Shown here piece by piece: positions 7,774-15,132 of a stretch of DNA of 64,000 bases (positions are counted from its first letter, which is position 1; the number at the start of each line of letters is the position of its first letter). Position numbers and translations under genes: made by a program. Source of the DNA: MM2 sp035460165 (lineage in GTDB: Bacteria > Pseudomonadota > Gammaproteobacteria > Burkholderiales > Methylophilaceae). The stretch spans positions 93,654 through 157,653 of the forward strand of contig DATHWW010000017.1 in assembly GCA_035460165.1 (NCBI GenBank), in the 5' to 3' direction. The notes beneath the pieces are model-generated. The model was not told where the DNA came from, did not search any database, and worked only from the letters and a program-made list of their open reading frames with translations.

Positions 7774-8072
7774 GCGGCACCCTCCGGATATAGCCCGCGA
7801 TAGCGCACCCCTGCGCGCGGTTCCGCCATCCACTCGGCGACGGTAGCGCGCCACTTCAGGTAATGCGTGGTCTGTTTGTGCAAGGCCGCATCGGACTCGC
7901 TGGCATAGGCTTCGTATAGTACGAAACGCGTCGCATCGTCCGGCGACTGCAGCACATCGAAACGCCGGTTTCCGGGTTCTCGCACCGAATGCAGATGATT
8001 TTCATGCGTGGCGCGAATGAAGTCATCCACATGCTCCGGCTTGACGTGGACATGCACCAGCGTGACGTGCAT
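7770..8072 (-). CDS. Antibiotic biosynthesis monooxygenase (ABM/YgiN-like) domain protein
   Basis: 100-residue single-domain dimeric alpha-beta barrel protein. It shows VHVKPEHVDDFIRATHENHLHS at the start (first part HVKPEHVDDF), then RFDVLQSPDDATRFVLYEAY and a late HYLKW block, the usual ABM pattern. Members act as small quinol or polyketide monooxygenases, haem oxygenases or the LsrG-type epimerase, so the substrate is open. The start at ATG 8072 fits the domain border. The stop overlaps the Fe-ADH start (ATGA) and the yjbQ stop is 2 bp upstream, so it is cotranscribed with both. Pairing with a dehydrogenase suggests joint handling of a small carbonyl compound. Confidence 0.87.
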   Translation of the reverse strand: MHVTLVHVHVKPEHVDDFIRATHENHLHSVREPGNRRFDVLQSPDDATRFVLYEAYASESDAALHKQTTHYLKWRATVAEWMAEPRAGVRYRGLYPEGAA

Positions 8073-8074
8073 CG

Positions 8075-8494
8075 CTACTCTCCGATCAGATGCAGCACCA
8101 CGCGTCGCGTGGCGGACTCGTGGCGGTGCTCGTAAAGAAAGACTCCCTGCCAAGTACCAAGCGCCGCCTTGCCGCCGAGCAGCGGGATGCACAGGTGCGT
8201 TTGCGTCAGCGCCGTGCGTACATGCGCCGGCATATCGTCCGGGCCTTCGGCGGTATGGACGAACAAAGGATCACCGTCCGGCACCAGCCGCGAAAAGAAA
8301 CGTTCAAGATCGGCGATCACGTCGGGATCGTAATTTTCGTTGATCAACAGGCTGGCGGAAGTGTGCTGAATATAGAGCGTCAACATGCCGGCAGTCATAC
8401 CGCTCTGCCGGGCCCAGGTCGTCACCTCATTGGTGATATCGTAAATGCGGCGGCCTTGGGTTTTGACGGAAAGTTGATAAGTAATTTGGCGCAT
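8075..8494 (-). CDS. YjbQ/UPF0047 family protein
   Basis: 139-residue protein of the YjbQ family, some members of which have weak thiamine-phosphate synthase activity in vitro. Diagnostic segments are LTLYIQHTSASLLINEN near residue 40, DPDVIADLERFF near 57, the AEGPDDMPAHVRTAL block near 85 and the glycine-rich LGTWQGVFLYEHR near 115. Histidines of the HTSA and DMPAH motifs form the presumed metal or active site. ATG 8494 gives the usual family length. It is the first gene of the unit leading to the monooxygenase, the Fe-ADH and the YjdF-like gene. An inverted repeat just upstream may control all four. Confidence 0.9.
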   Translation of the reverse strand: MRQITYQLSVKTQGRRIYDITNEVTTWARQSGMTAGMLTLYIQHTSASLLINENYDPDVIADLERFFSRLVPDGDPLFVHTAEGPDDMPAHVRTALTQTHLCIPLLGGKAALGTWQGVFLYEHRHESATRRVVLHLIGE

Positions 8495-8505
8495 GCGCAA
8501 AGCTT

Positions 8506-8540
8506 CGGTCAGGGGAGACAGGAAATTATATCCCTGACCG
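8506..8540 (-). promoter_or_regulatory. Inverted repeat enclosing a TATAAT box upstream of yjbQ
   Basis: Nine-base arms CGGTCAGGG (8506-8514) and CCCTGACCG (8532-8540) flank TATAAT on the minus strand (8525-8530), 12 bp before the yjbQ ATG. A protein on this site would cover the -10 element; alternatively it is a 5' leader hairpin. No clear -35 was seen. Confidence 0.45.
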
Positions 8541-8640
8541 GAAGACGATGCGCCGTCATGCGATCTTGAAACGTTCGGCTGTGACACACAGCTGAGGATC
8601 AGCCACCTTGTCGCCGATCGACAATGATTTATCGACCTTG

Positions 8641-9312
8641 TCAGCCCAAGAGGCGATCTTTCACCCGCAATACATAAACGGCTTCTTTCAGCCGTGTCAC
8701 GCCCTTGTCGCGAAAGCGCGGCTCCTGCGCCAGAATATCCGCCTCCAGTAACAGCCTGATATCGCACTGCGCGCCGAACAACGCGGCGATCTCCTCTGCA
8801 TCAACATTGAACGGCGGGCCCGGCATTTCATGCTGCGGGTATTCGAAGGCGACCAGCAGCGTTTTGACGCCGGAAGGAAGCAACTGGAGAAGGTGGCGGG
8901 CATAGTGCGCACGCAATTCCGGCGGAAGCGCGACTAAGGCGGCACGATCATAAACAGCCGATACCCCGGCCAAGTGGGATGCCGTGAGAGCGAAAAAATC
9001 CCCGCAGTAAAGACGGATCCCGTCGCATTCGTATAGTTGGAATGAATCAACCGTCGAGATCGATGGCGTCAGGCGGTTTTCCTCAAAGAACTCCCGCACC
9101 GCAATGGGGCTGACCTCCACTCCCACAACCTCATGCCCTTGTGCACGCAGCCAGAGCAGGTCATTGCTTTTCCCGCACAACGGGACGAAAACCCGGCTGC
9201 CGGGAGCGACGCCCAGCGCAGGCCAGAAGCGGGTCAGATAAGGATGGACTTCATCGCGATGAAAACCGATCTGCCGGTTTTGCCAGCGCTCGTGCCAGAA
9301 ATCAGGATTCAT
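8641..9312 (-). CDS. tpm: Thiopurine S-methyltransferase family protein
   Basis: 223-residue SAM-dependent methyltransferase. It opens with DFWHERWQNRQIGFHRDEVHP (first part WHERWQNRQIGFH), the bacterial TPMT signature. Next come RVFVPLCGKSNDLLWL with the SAM-binding loop, GVEVSPIAV and YDRAALVALPPELR. Bacterial TPMTs methylate thiols and selenium or tellurium compounds and can give metalloid resistance; the natural substrate here is unknown. About 145 bp separate it from yjbQ downstream, and the DUF4124-glutaredoxin gene is 44 bp upstream, so it may be transcribed with that gene. Confidence 0.93.
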   Translation of the reverse strand: MNPDFWHERWQNRQIGFHRDEVHPYLTRFWPALGVAPGSRVFVPLCGKSNDLLWLRAQGHEVVGVEVSPIAVREFFEENRLTPSISTVDSFQLYECDGIRLYCGDFFALTASHLAGVSAVYDRAALVALPPELRAHYARHLLQLLPSGVKTLLVAFEYPQHEMPGPPFNVDAEEIAALFGAQCDIRLLLEADILAQEPRFRDKGVTRLKEAVYVLRVKDRLLG

Positions 9313-9356
9313 TGTGCTTTTACTCTAGGGACACTCTCGGCATGGAGAGGACGCGG

Positions 9357-9803
9357 CTAAGGGTTATAGAGTTGACTGAAATGAGACTCGCTGAATCCAT
9401 TCATGAGATTGTCCCCAACCAGGATGAGCGGCACGCCTTTACCGTTGAGTGCGTCATATTCTGATTTCGCACTTGCGGAGCTTTCAATGTCGTGATCTTC
9501 AAAAGGAATATTGTTAGCCTGGAAATAGCGGCGCGCCTTGGTGCAATAGCCGCACCAGGTTGTCCCATACAGGATGACATTTTTCTTGGCCACCGATTTG
9601 GGAGCAACCTGCTTGATAGTCCGAGGCGAAGCGCGATAAGTTTGCACGCCGGAAATGCTTCTGACCTTGAATTCCTCGTAACGCGCGGCTTGCGGTTTAC
9701 GGTCCTCGAAATGCACCGTGCCGTCCTTGTCCACCCACTTGTAGATTTCTGCCAAAACATCAAACGACAACAGAGTCAGTAACAACCACAGCAAAACACG
9801 CAT
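9357..9803 (-). CDS. Exported DUF4124-glutaredoxin fusion
   Basis: 148-residue protein with three parts: a signal peptide (about residues 1-18, LLWLLLTLLSFDVLA), a DUF4124 module (EIYKWVDKDGTVHFEDRKP, residues 19-37) and a glutaredoxin-like domain from about residue 73. The dithiol motif is CGYC (TTWCGYCTKA, around residues 84-87), followed by GVPLILVGDNLMNGF. The leader implies action in the periplasm, where a glutathione-type redoxin is less usual than a DsbA-type protein. A strong GGGGGA ribosome site precedes the ATG. The partner is not identifiable; the cysteine pair suggests disulfide exchange. Confidence 0.88.
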   Translation of the reverse strand: MRVLLWLLLTLLSFDVLAEIYKWVDKDGTVHFEDRKPQAARYEEFKVRSISGVQTYRASPRTIKQVAPKSVAKKNVILYGTTWCGYCTKARRYFQANNIPFEDHDIESSASAKSEYDALNGKGVPLILVGDNLMNGFSESHFSQLYNP

Positions 9804-9848
9804 GCTTCCCCCGCAGGATTGTTGTATTGGATTACTTTTTATTAAGAA

Positions 9849-10760
9849 CTAACCCTTCTTGGTCACAACAGGAGAAGGCATTACCAGGTCTTCATCAAAG
9901 GGGTGGGATGCGCGCTGATAGAACTTCATCACGCGTTTCACGTAATTGCGCGTTTCCGGATAGGGGGGAATTCCCTTGTAGCGGTCCACCGCGCGTTCAC
10001 CGGCGTTGTAGGCGGCGGCTACCAGTTCGACATCGCCCTTGAAATACGCGAGCAGCCAACGCAAGTACTTGAGGCCACCCTTGATATTCTGCGTGGCGTC
10101 GAAAGCGTTCTTGACGTTGAAGCGCTCGGCAGTCGCGGGAATCAACTGCATCAGGCCCATCGCACTCTTGTTCGAAAGCGCTTCGGGGCTGAAGTTGGAT
10201 TCGACTGCTATCACCGACAACGCGAAATTGGGGTCAATGCCGTACCAGTCGGAAAGGGAGCGCACCATGTCGACCACCCAGCGGCGATTCTTGGGCAGGG
10301 TTTCGACATAGCGTTCGATGCGGGTGATTTCAGGCTCGAGTTCGGAACGAATACTGGAGCGCGGCGGGAGCTTTTCCGGCAGGACTTCCGCCAGCACGCA
10401 CGGCGGCAATTTGTCCGCCTGTTGCAAATTGATGGTTTCCAGCATGTTCTGCGCCTGGGAATGGCCTTGGTGCGCGGCCACGTGGAACAGCGCTGCCGCC
10501 TGCTCGCGGTTTTCAGGCACCCCTTTGCCGAAAGCGTACTGCATGCCGAGACGGTACTGCGCCTCGGCGCTGCCGAGCCTGGACGCGGTGCAATACAACT
10601 TGGCCACGCTCCAGCCTTTTTCGGGATCGTCCAGCTCGCCCGCCAGCACATCGGCTTGCGTCAGCAGCTCACGCGCCTTGGGCGATTCCTCGGAATAATC
10701 CGCCGGCATGGACGCAGCATTGACCGCCCAGGCGACCAACCCGAGAAGTACCGCAACCAA
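9849..10760 (-). CDS. Lytic murein transglycosylase with Sel1-like repeats
   Basis: 303-residue envelope protein. A hydrophobic leader (VAVLLGLVAWAVNA) is followed by Sel1/TPR-like repeats near residues 45-115 (AQYRLGMQYAFGKGVPENRE and ALFHVAAHQGHSQAQNML). A family-1 SLT domain lies near 165-285. The catalytic glutamate is in VIAVESNFSP, and AMGLMQLIPATAERF and AAAYNAGERAVDRY complete the fold. It cleaves the glycan strand to 1,6-anhydromuropeptides. No ATG precedes the leader in frame; TTG 10760 is used here, but an upstream ATT or leaderless start is possible. The Sel1 part may recruit partner proteins. Confidence 0.88.
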   Translation of the reverse strand: MVAVLLGLVAWAVNAASMPADYSEESPKARELLTQADVLAGELDDPEKGWSVAKLYCTASRLGSAEAQYRLGMQYAFGKGVPENREQAAALFHVAAHQGHSQAQNMLETINLQQADKLPPCVLAEVLPEKLPPRSSIRSELEPEITRIERYVETLPKNRRWVVDMVRSLSDWYGIDPNFALSVIAVESNFSPEALSNKSAMGLMQLIPATAERFNVKNAFDATQNIKGGLKYLRWLLAYFKGDVELVAAAYNAGERAVDRYKGIPPYPETRNYVKRVMKFYQRASHPFDEDLVMPSPVVTKKG

Positions 10761-10872
10761 TTGTTTAATCGAACTTAAAATGGCAGCATCTCCGACGCCA
10801 TGACAGATGGGCCAAGTATACTCTTTCGCTACTTAACGGTAGCAATTAGTGCATTAATTTTCGAGCAAAAAC

Positions 10873-11517
10873 TCATGCGCGTAATCTGGCCTTATATGCC
10901 CGCACGAGCCCACTCACAGCCAGCGATCCCAGCCCGAGTGCCAATCCAAGCAGCACAATGGCGCCCATGTGGTCGCGAATCAGCGGAATGTTGCCGAAGA
11001 AATACCCCCCGGGCACCAGGATGAGCACCCATACCGCGGCACCGGCGATCACCGAAATCAGGAATTTCTCGAAGGCCATGCCGGCAATACCGCCGACAAA
11101 CGGTGCAAATGTGCGCACCACGGCAATGAACGGGGACAAGATGAAAGTGACGCGCCCGTAGCGCTCGTAAAATGCATGCGTCTTCTGCAATGCGTCCCGA
11201 TCCAGCCATCGGTAGTTCAAGGTATACGCCCGCTGGCCAATGGCGCGTCCGGTCCCGTAGCTGAGCACGCTGCCCAATACGGCGGCGGCAAAAAGCAGGG
11301 GCAGCAGCAGCCAGATATTGAGCGCGCCCATGGCGCAAAATGCCCCGCAGAGGAATAACAAGGGATCGCCCGGCAGGAAGAATAAAGGCAGCACCCCTAT
11401 TTCGCAGCACACCACCGCGAACAACATCACATAAATCACCTCGTGGTGATGGGCGATCATGCCGCCGAGCTGTTGATCGAAATGCACCAGAAAATTCAGG
11501 AACTGCGCGAAATCCAT
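10873..11517 (-). CDS. DedA family membrane protein
   Basis: 214-residue inner-membrane protein with the DedA signature. LPLFFLPGDPLLFLCGAFC (start FFLPGDPLLFLCG) forms the re-entrant helix, GSVLSYGTGRAIG follows, and FYERYGRVTFILSPFIAVVRTFAPFVGG (key part RTFAPFVGG) forms the second. Family members support membrane potential and undecaprenyl phosphate or lipid recycling. A longer TTG start at 11559 is possible, but its codons form the 18-bp palindrome at 11541-11558. The ATG at 11517, with GGGA upstream, is preferred. Confidence 0.9.
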   Translation of the reverse strand: MDFAQFLNFLVHFDQQLGGMIAHHHEVIYVMLFAVVCCEIGVLPLFFLPGDPLLFLCGAFCAMGALNIWLLLPLLFAAAVLGSVLSYGTGRAIGQRAYTLNYRWLDRDALQKTHAFYERYGRVTFILSPFIAVVRTFAPFVGGIAGMAFEKFLISVIAGAAVWVLILVPGGYFFGNIPLIRDHMGAIVLLGLALGLGSLAVSGLVRAYKARLRA

Positions 11518-11540
11518 GCTGGTATTCCCGGTGATTGGAA

Positions 11541-11558
11541 TGGATGCAATTGCATCCA
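11541..11558. promoter_or_regulatory. Perfect 18-bp palindrome upstream of dedA
   Basis: TGGATGCAATTGCATCCA is identical to its reverse complement and lies 24 bp before the dedA ATG. It may be an operator for a dimeric regulator; no matching known site is claimed. Confidence 0.5.
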
Positions 11559-11607
11559 ATATAGCAGGTCATTCATCACCTTGGCACCCATACCGCACGG
11601 ACAAAAC

Positions 11608-11630
11608 AAAGGCCAGATAAACTGGCCTTT
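11608..11630 (-). terminator. Intrinsic terminator after the EF-hand gene
   Basis: On the minus strand AAAGGCCAG-TTTAT-CTGGCCTTT is followed by a T-rich tail (TGTTTTGTCC). The 9-bp stem lies 20 bp beyond the EF-hand stop codon. Confidence 0.8.
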
Positions 11631-11649
11631 GTCGATAACAATACCCATC

Positions 11650-12141
11650 CTAGTTGCCGGTTGTTTTGCGCAGCCAGCTTTCTGCGTCGATCATCTTTTC
11701 GCCCTTCGTGTCCATGGCAGTAAAGACCGTATCATGGAATTTGATGAACTCATCCTTGGTGACCTTATGGTCCTTGTCGGTGTCCATCGCCTTCATCATT
11801 TCCATCTTGCGCAATTGCTGGCTATAACCGCCGGTCGCGATGCTGACCTTGTTGTCGCCCTTGGTGCCCACCCATTCCTTGCTGTCGATGGATCCGTCAC
11901 GATTTTTGTCCAGTTCGTCAAAGAGCGAACCGTAATAGGTCGTAAACTCTTCTCCAGACACCATATGGTCGCTGTTCGCGTCCAGCATCTTCATCATTTC
12001 CATGGTGTGCAACTCGCGGTTATAGCCGCCGGTGCCCAGCATGGTATCTGCCGATGCGATAGTGGAAAATCCCGCCAGCGACAGCAGTGCTCCGACCATC
12101 ATTGCAGTACGATTACAGCGAGTAGCCATTCGAGTAGTCAT
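11650..12141 (-). CDS. Exported EF-hand calcium-binding protein with internal duplication
   Basis: 163-residue secreted protein. The signal peptide ends near residue 31 (ALLSLAGFSTIASA). Four EF-hand loops follow: DANSDHMVSGEE, DKNRDGSIDSKE, DTDKDHKVTKDE and the weaker DTKGEKMIDAES. The protein is a tandem duplication: TGGYNRELHTMEMMKMLD is matched by TGGYSQQLRKMEMMKAMD about 65 residues later, each unit holding two loops and ending in a conserved tryptophan. It probably binds calcium in the periplasm, as a buffer or signal; no enzyme domain is present. A perfect AGGAGG site (12147-12152) supports the ATG at 12141, and an intrinsic terminator follows. Confidence 0.88.
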   Translation of the reverse strand: MTTRMATRCNRTAMMVGALLSLAGFSTIASADTMLGTGGYNRELHTMEMMKMLDANSDHMVSGEEFTTYYGSLFDELDKNRDGSIDSKEWVGTKGDNKVSIATGGYSQQLRKMEMMKAMDTDKDHKVTKDEFIKFHDTVFTAMDTKGEKMIDAESWLRKTTGN

Positions 12142-12280
12142 TTCAGCCTCCTAATTATTAAAGAATTAGCGGGGGAAGAATCCCTGAAAACAGGAACGTA
12201 CCCGCATGGATTAGTCGACCTCCCCACCGAGCCCTTACAAAATTATGATTTATGCAGATCGGCAAACGGCTCAAGCCTGT

Positions 12281-14860
12281 TCAACGCTTGTTAAAAACCA
12301 GTCTGCCGCCCTGCACATCTACTTGGATAGTATCTTTCGCCGCAAAATTCCCGGCCAGGATATCTTTCGCCAGCGGATTCTCGATTTCAGCCTGAATTGC
12401 ACGCTTCAACGGCCGTGCGCCGTAGACCGGATCGAAGCCGGCGTTGGCGATTTCGGCCAGTGCGGCATCGGTGACCGCCAGCTCCATGTCCATGGCCTTC
12501 AATCGTTTCGCCAGGCTCTGCAGCTGGATCGCGGTGATGGATTTCACGTGCGCTTCGCCCAAGCCGTGGAACACCACCACCTCGTCGATGCGGTTGATGA
12601 ATTCCGGCCGGAAATAGCTCTTCACCTCGCCCATCACCGCCAGTTTGATCACCTGGTAATCGTCGCCGGCCATCTGCTGGATCATCTGGCTGCCGAGGTT
12701 GGAAGTCATGATGATGACGGTATTCTTGAAGTCCACGGTGCGCCCCTGGCCGTCGGTCATGCGGCCGTCGTCCAGCACTTGCAGCAGCACATTGAACACA
12801 TCCGAATGCGCCTTTTCCACTTCATCGAACAGGATCACGGAGTACGGCTTGCGACGCACGGCTTCGGTCAGCGTGCCGCCCTCCTCGTAGCCCACATAGC
12901 CTGGAGGCGCGCCGATGAGGCGAGCCACGGAATGCTTCTCCATGAACTCGCTCATGTCGATGCGGATCAGGTGATCCTCGCTATCGAACAAAAATCCGGC
13001 CAGCGCCTTGCACAGTTCGGTCTTGCCGACGCCGGTCGGGCCGAGGAAAAGAAAGGAACCGTACGGCCGATTCGGGTCGGAAAGGCCGGAGCGCGAACGG
13101 CGGATGGCATCCGACACCAGCCGCACCGCTTCGTCCTGGCCGACCACGCGCTCGTGCAACTTGTCTTCCATGGTCAGCAGCTTGTCGCGCTCGCCCTGCA
13201 TCATCTTGGATACCGGGATGCCGGTGGCACGCGACACCACCTCGGCGATTTCCTCCGCGCCGACCTGCGTGCGCAGCAGCCTGGGCTTGGCTTCGGCACT
13301 GGCGGAGGCCTCGGCCTGCTTGAGCTGGGTTTCCAGCTCCGGCAGCTTGCCGTACTGGATTTCGGCCAGTTTGTCGTATTGGCCCTGGCGCTGCAGATCG
13401 GCCATTTGTGCCTTGAGCTTGTCGATTTCTTCCTTGATGTGCTGGCTGCCGTGCACCTGCGCTTTCTCCGCCTTCCAGATTTCGTCGAGATCGGAATATT
13501 CCTTTTCCAGACGCGCGATTTCCTCCTCAATCAGCGCAAAACGCTTCTGCGAAGCTTCGTCCTTTTCCTTGCGCACCGCCTCGCGCTCGATCTTGAGCTG
13601 GATCAAACGGCGGTCGAGCCTATCCATGGACTCCGGCTTGGAGTCGATTTCCATCTTGATGCGGCTGGCGGCTTCATCAATCAGGTCGATCGCCTTGTCC
13701 GGCAGGAAGCGGTCGGTGATATAGCGATGGCTCAGCTCCGCCGCGGCGACGATGGCCGGGTCGGTGATGTCCACGCCGTGGTGCAGCTCATATCTTTCCT
13801 GCAAACCGCGCAGGATGGCGATGGTCGATTCGACGGTCGGTTCCTCCACCAGCACTTTCTGGAAGCGACGTTCCAGCGCCGCATCCTTTTCGATGTACTT
13901 GCGATATTCGTCCAGCGTGGTCGCGCCGACGCAATGCAGCTCGCCGCGCGCCAGCGCGGGCTTCAGCATGTTGCCGGCGTCCATCGCCCCTTCGGCCTTG
14001 CCGGCACCGACCATGGTGTGCAATTCGTCGATGAAGACGATGGTGCGGCCCTCGTCCAGCGCCAGTTCCTTCAGCACTGCCTTCAGCCGCTCCTCGAATT
14101 CGCCGCGGTATTTGGCGCCGGCGAGCAGCGCCGCCATGTCCAGCGACAGCACCTTCTTGTTCTTCAGCGTCTCCGGCACTTCGCCGTTGACGATGCGCTG
14201 CGCCAGGCCTTCGACGATGGCGGTCTTGCCGACGCCGGGCTCGCCGATCAGTACTGGGTTGTTCTTGGTGCGGCGTTGCAATACCTGGATGGTGCGGCGA
14301 ATTTCATCGTCGCGGCCGATGACCGGATCGAGCTTGCCCATGCGCGCGCGTTCGGTCAGGTCCAGCGTGTATTTCTTCAAGGCCTCGCGGCTGCCTTCCG
14401 CCTCGGCGTTCTGCACGTTTTCGCCGCCGCGCACGGTGTGGATGGCCTGTTCCAGCGCCTTGCGAACCAGCCCGTTCTGCTTCAGCAGGCGCCCGGCTTC
14501 GCCCTTGTCTTCGGTCAGTGCGAGTAAAAACATCTCGCTGGCGATAAAAGCGTCGCCATGCTTCAGCGCCTCTTTGTCGGTCAGGTTGAGCAGGTTATTG
14601 AGGTCGCGCGAGATGGAGACTTCGCCACCGCCGCCCTCGACCTTGGGCAAGCGATCAATGGCGTGGTGCAGGCCGTTTTTCAGCGGCACCAGGTTGACCC
14701 CGGCGCGCGAAAGCAGCGATGCGGTGCCGCCGTCTTCCTGGCTCAGCAACGCGGAGAGCAGATGAATCGGCTCGATGTAAGCGTGGTCGGCGGCATTCGC
14801 CAGGCTTTGAGCATCGCCTAGCGCTTGTTGGAATTTGGTCGTCAACTTATCGAAACGCAT
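12281..14860 (-). CDS. clpB: ATP-dependent disaggregase ClpB
   Basis: 859-residue hexameric AAA+ chaperone that extracts proteins from aggregates together with DnaK. The Clp-N domain covers about residues 1-145. AAA module 1 has Walker A GEPGVGKTA near 205 and Walker B TIVFIDELHTMVG. The long coiled-coil middle domain (about 400-525) distinguishes ClpB from ClpA/ClpC. AAA module 2 has GPTGVGKTE near 607 and the sensor MTSNLGSQ. Length and order match the family. The upstream region has a good heat-shock sigma32-type promoter, so heat induction is expected. The EF-hand gene downstream has its own ribosome site and terminator. Confidence 0.98.
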   Translation of the reverse strand: MRFDKLTTKFQQALGDAQSLANAADHAYIEPIHLLSALLSQEDGGTASLLSRAGVNLVPLKNGLHHAIDRLPKVEGGGGEVSISRDLNNLLNLTDKEALKHGDAFIASEMFLLALTEDKGEAGRLLKQNGLVRKALEQAIHTVRGGENVQNAEAEGSREALKKYTLDLTERARMGKLDPVIGRDDEIRRTIQVLQRRTKNNPVLIGEPGVGKTAIVEGLAQRIVNGEVPETLKNKKVLSLDMAALLAGAKYRGEFEERLKAVLKELALDEGRTIVFIDELHTMVGAGKAEGAMDAGNMLKPALARGELHCVGATTLDEYRKYIEKDAALERRFQKVLVEEPTVESTIAILRGLQERYELHHGVDITDPAIVAAAELSHRYITDRFLPDKAIDLIDEAASRIKMEIDSKPESMDRLDRRLIQLKIEREAVRKEKDEASQKRFALIEEEIARLEKEYSDLDEIWKAEKAQVHGSQHIKEEIDKLKAQMADLQRQGQYDKLAEIQYGKLPELETQLKQAEASASAEAKPRLLRTQVGAEEIAEVVSRATGIPVSKMMQGERDKLLTMEDKLHERVVGQDEAVRLVSDAIRRSRSGLSDPNRPYGSFLFLGPTGVGKTELCKALAGFLFDSEDHLIRIDMSEFMEKHSVARLIGAPPGYVGYEEGGTLTEAVRRKPYSVILFDEVEKAHSDVFNVLLQVLDDGRMTDGQGRTVDFKNTVIIMTSNLGSQMIQQMAGDDYQVIKLAVMGEVKSYFRPEFINRIDEVVVFHGLGEAHVKSITAIQLQSLAKRLKAMDMELAVTDAALAEIANAGFDPVYGARPLKRAIQAEIENPLAKDILAGNFAAKDTIQVDVQGGRLVFNKR

Positions 14861-14899
14861 AGCGGGCTTCCTCGGTAATGTTCTTACAATACTTCCAAT

Positions 14900-14925
14900 G
14901 TGAGGGGCGAACTTGCAATTTCAAG
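14900..14925 (-). promoter_or_regulatory. Sigma32-type heat-shock promoter of clpB
   Basis: On the minus strand CTTGAAA (14919-14925), 11 nt, then CCCCTCAC (14900-14907), close to the consensus CTTGAAA / CCCCAT-T. It lies about 40 bp before the clpB ATG. Confidence 0.75.
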
Positions 14926-15132
14926 ATTACCCCTACGCCGAAATAGGAATTTATGTATTTTTCTGGTTGCGCAGCAGCGATTCAACGCACACAATATGCA
15001 GCGCAAAACCTTGCTAGAATGCCGGTTAACGCGCAAAAGGGCTGTCGAATAACGTATGAGTAAGTTGCAGTACTCCACCGAGAGAGAGATGACAGCCTCC
15101 CACCTGAATTGCGGAGCGATGGCTTACCTCTA

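Noticed and set aside
7774..7854. N-terminal extension of the Fe-ADH frame
   Set aside because: The extra codons are the shadow of the overlapping monooxygenase gene; the family start is at 7773.
8556..8660. Short minus-strand frame after tpm encoding ...DKVADPQLCVTAERFKIA
   Set aside because: It looks protein-like at first sight but has only a TTG start, about 22 codons, no ribosome site and no known family; it may be a remnant or chance.
12245..14527. A 760-codon open frame antisense to clpB
   Set aside because: It mirrors the GC-rich third positions of clpB, is His/Leu/Gln rich, and shows no domain; clpB is beyond doubt.
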